Source: PVC group bacterium
GTDB lineage: Bacteria; Verrucomicrobiota; Kiritimatiellia; SS1-B-03-39; UBA6053
Assembly (NCBI GenBank): GCA_003565035.1
Contig: PXDP01000285.1
Span: 1-6,819, forward strand
Reading direction: 5' to 3'
DNA length: 6,819 bases
The position numbers and the translations under genes were made by a program. Under the pieces are notes generated by a model. That model made no database searches, was not told the DNA's origin, and saw only the letters and a list, made by a program, of their open reading frames with translations. Shown one piece after another: positions 6,431 to 6,819 of this stretch. Every line of letters starts with the position of its first letter. The stretch's first letter is position 1.

Positions 6431-6490
6431 GATCAGGCAGATCAGACGGATCTGTCAGATCGGTCAGATCGGTCGGATCAGTCGGATCTA
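6431..6490. repeat. 9-bp tandem array with phased GATC tetramers
   Basis: Six 9-base units follow one another: GATCAGGCA, GATCAGACG, GATCTGTCA, GATCGGTCA, GATCGGTCG, GATCAGTCG, then a partial GATCTA. The GATC core is invariant and begins at 6431, 6440, 6449, 6458, 6467, 6476 and 6485, while the other five bases vary. The array starts 14 bases after the intergenic parS and runs into the 7-bp array. It is either a minisatellite or a cluster of methylation or protein-binding sites. Confidence 0.9.
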
Positions 6491-6492
6491 CC

Positions 6493-6534
6493 CTCTGACC
6501 TCTGACCTCTGACCTCTGACCTCTGACCTCTGAA
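6493..6534. repeat. 7-bp tandem array (CTCTGAC)n just after the mnmE stop
   Basis: Five perfect CTCTGAC units (6493-6527) are followed by one variant, CTCTGAA (6528-6534). The array ends two bases before the mnmE stop codon (6537-6539 on the minus strand). Read on the minus strand it is a GTCAGAG repeat that in open frames encodes runs such as QRSEVRG. Such heptamer arrays are, from memory, common in intergenic DNA of PVC-type genomes and often give spurious gene calls. Confidence 0.93.
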
Positions 6535-6536
6535 CC

Positions 6537-6819
6537 CTATTTCCCAATACAAAAACTGGAAAACACCTGATCCAGTAAATCTTCGTGGTATTCCCGTCCG
6601 GTGACCTCACCCAGCCGTATGAGCGCTTCACGGAGCATAGGGACGGACAAAACGAGGGCCTCATCCCCGCAATCTTCGGAAAAGAGGCTCTCCAGTTGTT
6701 GCAGTTCCCGAGAAACATCCAACAAAGCCTGTCGGTGGCGTTCTGAAATGACAACATGGGGACGGGCGGACAGGTCCACGGATCCTGATAGAATACTCTT
6801 CAGTGACTCTTTTACCTCA
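6537..6819 (-). CDS. mnmE: tRNA modification GTPase MnmE, C-terminal part (runs off the right edge)
   Basis: The last 93 codons of mnmE are visible, and the frame continues open to the edge. The sequence reads (E)VKESLKSILSG, then RPHVVISERHRQALLDVSRE, REALIRLGEVTGREYHEDLL and the terminal DQVFSSFCIGK. The final C-I-G-K is the invariant MnmE ending whose cysteine is catalytically important, and LG-E-TG is the helical-domain signature. The G-domain and N-terminal folate-binding domain lie outside the window. MnmE is the GTPase partner of MnmG in U34 tRNA modification, and both genes lie on the same strand in the order mnmE then mnmG. The translation start is not in view; an internal GTG at 6777-6779 is not the start, because family similarity continues upstream of it. 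Confidence 0.95.
   Translation of the reverse strand, partial: EVKESLKSILSGSVDLSARPHVVISERHRQALLDVSRELQQLESLFSEDCGDEALVLSVPMLREALIRLGEVTGREYHEDLLDQVFSSFCIGK

Larger units (their letters stand above)
6169..6536. other. Gene-free spacer between mnmE and mnmG
   Basis: These 368 bases contain no credible gene. From the mnmG side outward they hold an AT-rich stretch (6171-6198), a purine-rich segment (6206-6232), two inverted repeats (6238-6288 and 6304-6334), a perfect parS (6401-6416), a 9-bp GATC-phased tandem array (6431-6490) and a 7-bp tandem array (6493-6534). A spacer this long is unusual where mnmE and mnmG are neighbours, since they are often nearly adjacent. Each element is listed separately. 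Confidence 0.85.

Noticed and set aside
6431..6534. CRISPR array
   Set aside because: The repeats are 7 and 9 bases long and directly contiguous, with no spacers and no cas genes.
6169..6536. Replication origin (oriC)
   Set aside because: parS and repeats are suggestive, but no TTATCCACA-like DnaA-box cluster and no dnaA or dnaN gene were seen.
6488..6757. Minus-strand frame ending in repeated QRSEVRG
   Set aside because: It is the heptamer array read through into another frame of mnmE, a common spurious call.

Overview
The window looks like a chromosomal stretch from a bacterium of the Planctomycetota-Verrucomicrobiota-Kiritimatiellota group. This is inferred from three traits: a C-terminal 'GIPNLVSYAHGWDP' module typical of secreted proteins in that group, a carboxynorspermidine dehydrogenase-type polyamine gene, and non-coding 7-bp and 9-bp tandem arrays. 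A species cannot be named. The two plus-strand genes after the first are rich in C and in C-ending codons. The minus-strand half is visibly richer in AT, especially 3326-4300.

Plus strand, 1-3278: (1) the C-terminal end of a secreted or surface protein, probably entering from the left; (2) a complete saccharopine-dehydrogenase-fold enzyme, best called carboxynorspermidine/carboxyspermidine dehydrogenase; (3) 15 bases later, a complete PhoR-type membrane sensor histidine kinase. No cognate response regulator and no polyamine decarboxylase lie in the window.

Minus strand, 6819-3326: (4) the C-terminal end of MnmE (93 residues visible), ending in the FCIGK motif that carries the catalytic cysteine; (5) a 368-base gene-free spacer; (6) complete MnmG, the FAD partner of MnmE in tRNA wobble-uridine modification; (7) a DUF4143-type ATPase gene whose N-terminal P-loop part is missing, so probably a decayed remnant. 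It converges on the histidine kinase.

The most interesting signal is non-genic. Two perfect copies of the 16-bp palindrome TGTTCCACGTGGAACA, the ParB-binding centromere parS, lie 963 bp apart. One is in the mnmE-mnmG spacer. The other is inside the mnmG reading frame, in a stretch that appears to be extra relative to ordinary MnmG. The spacer also holds seven GATC tetramers at exact 9-bp intervals, a 7-bp tandem array starting just after the mnmE stop, and two inverted repeats. Together these suggest an origin-proximal segregation locus. The commonly linked rsmG-parA-parB genes are not downstream of mnmG here; the ATPase remnant lies there instead. No DnaA-box cluster was seen, so the origin itself is probably outside the window.
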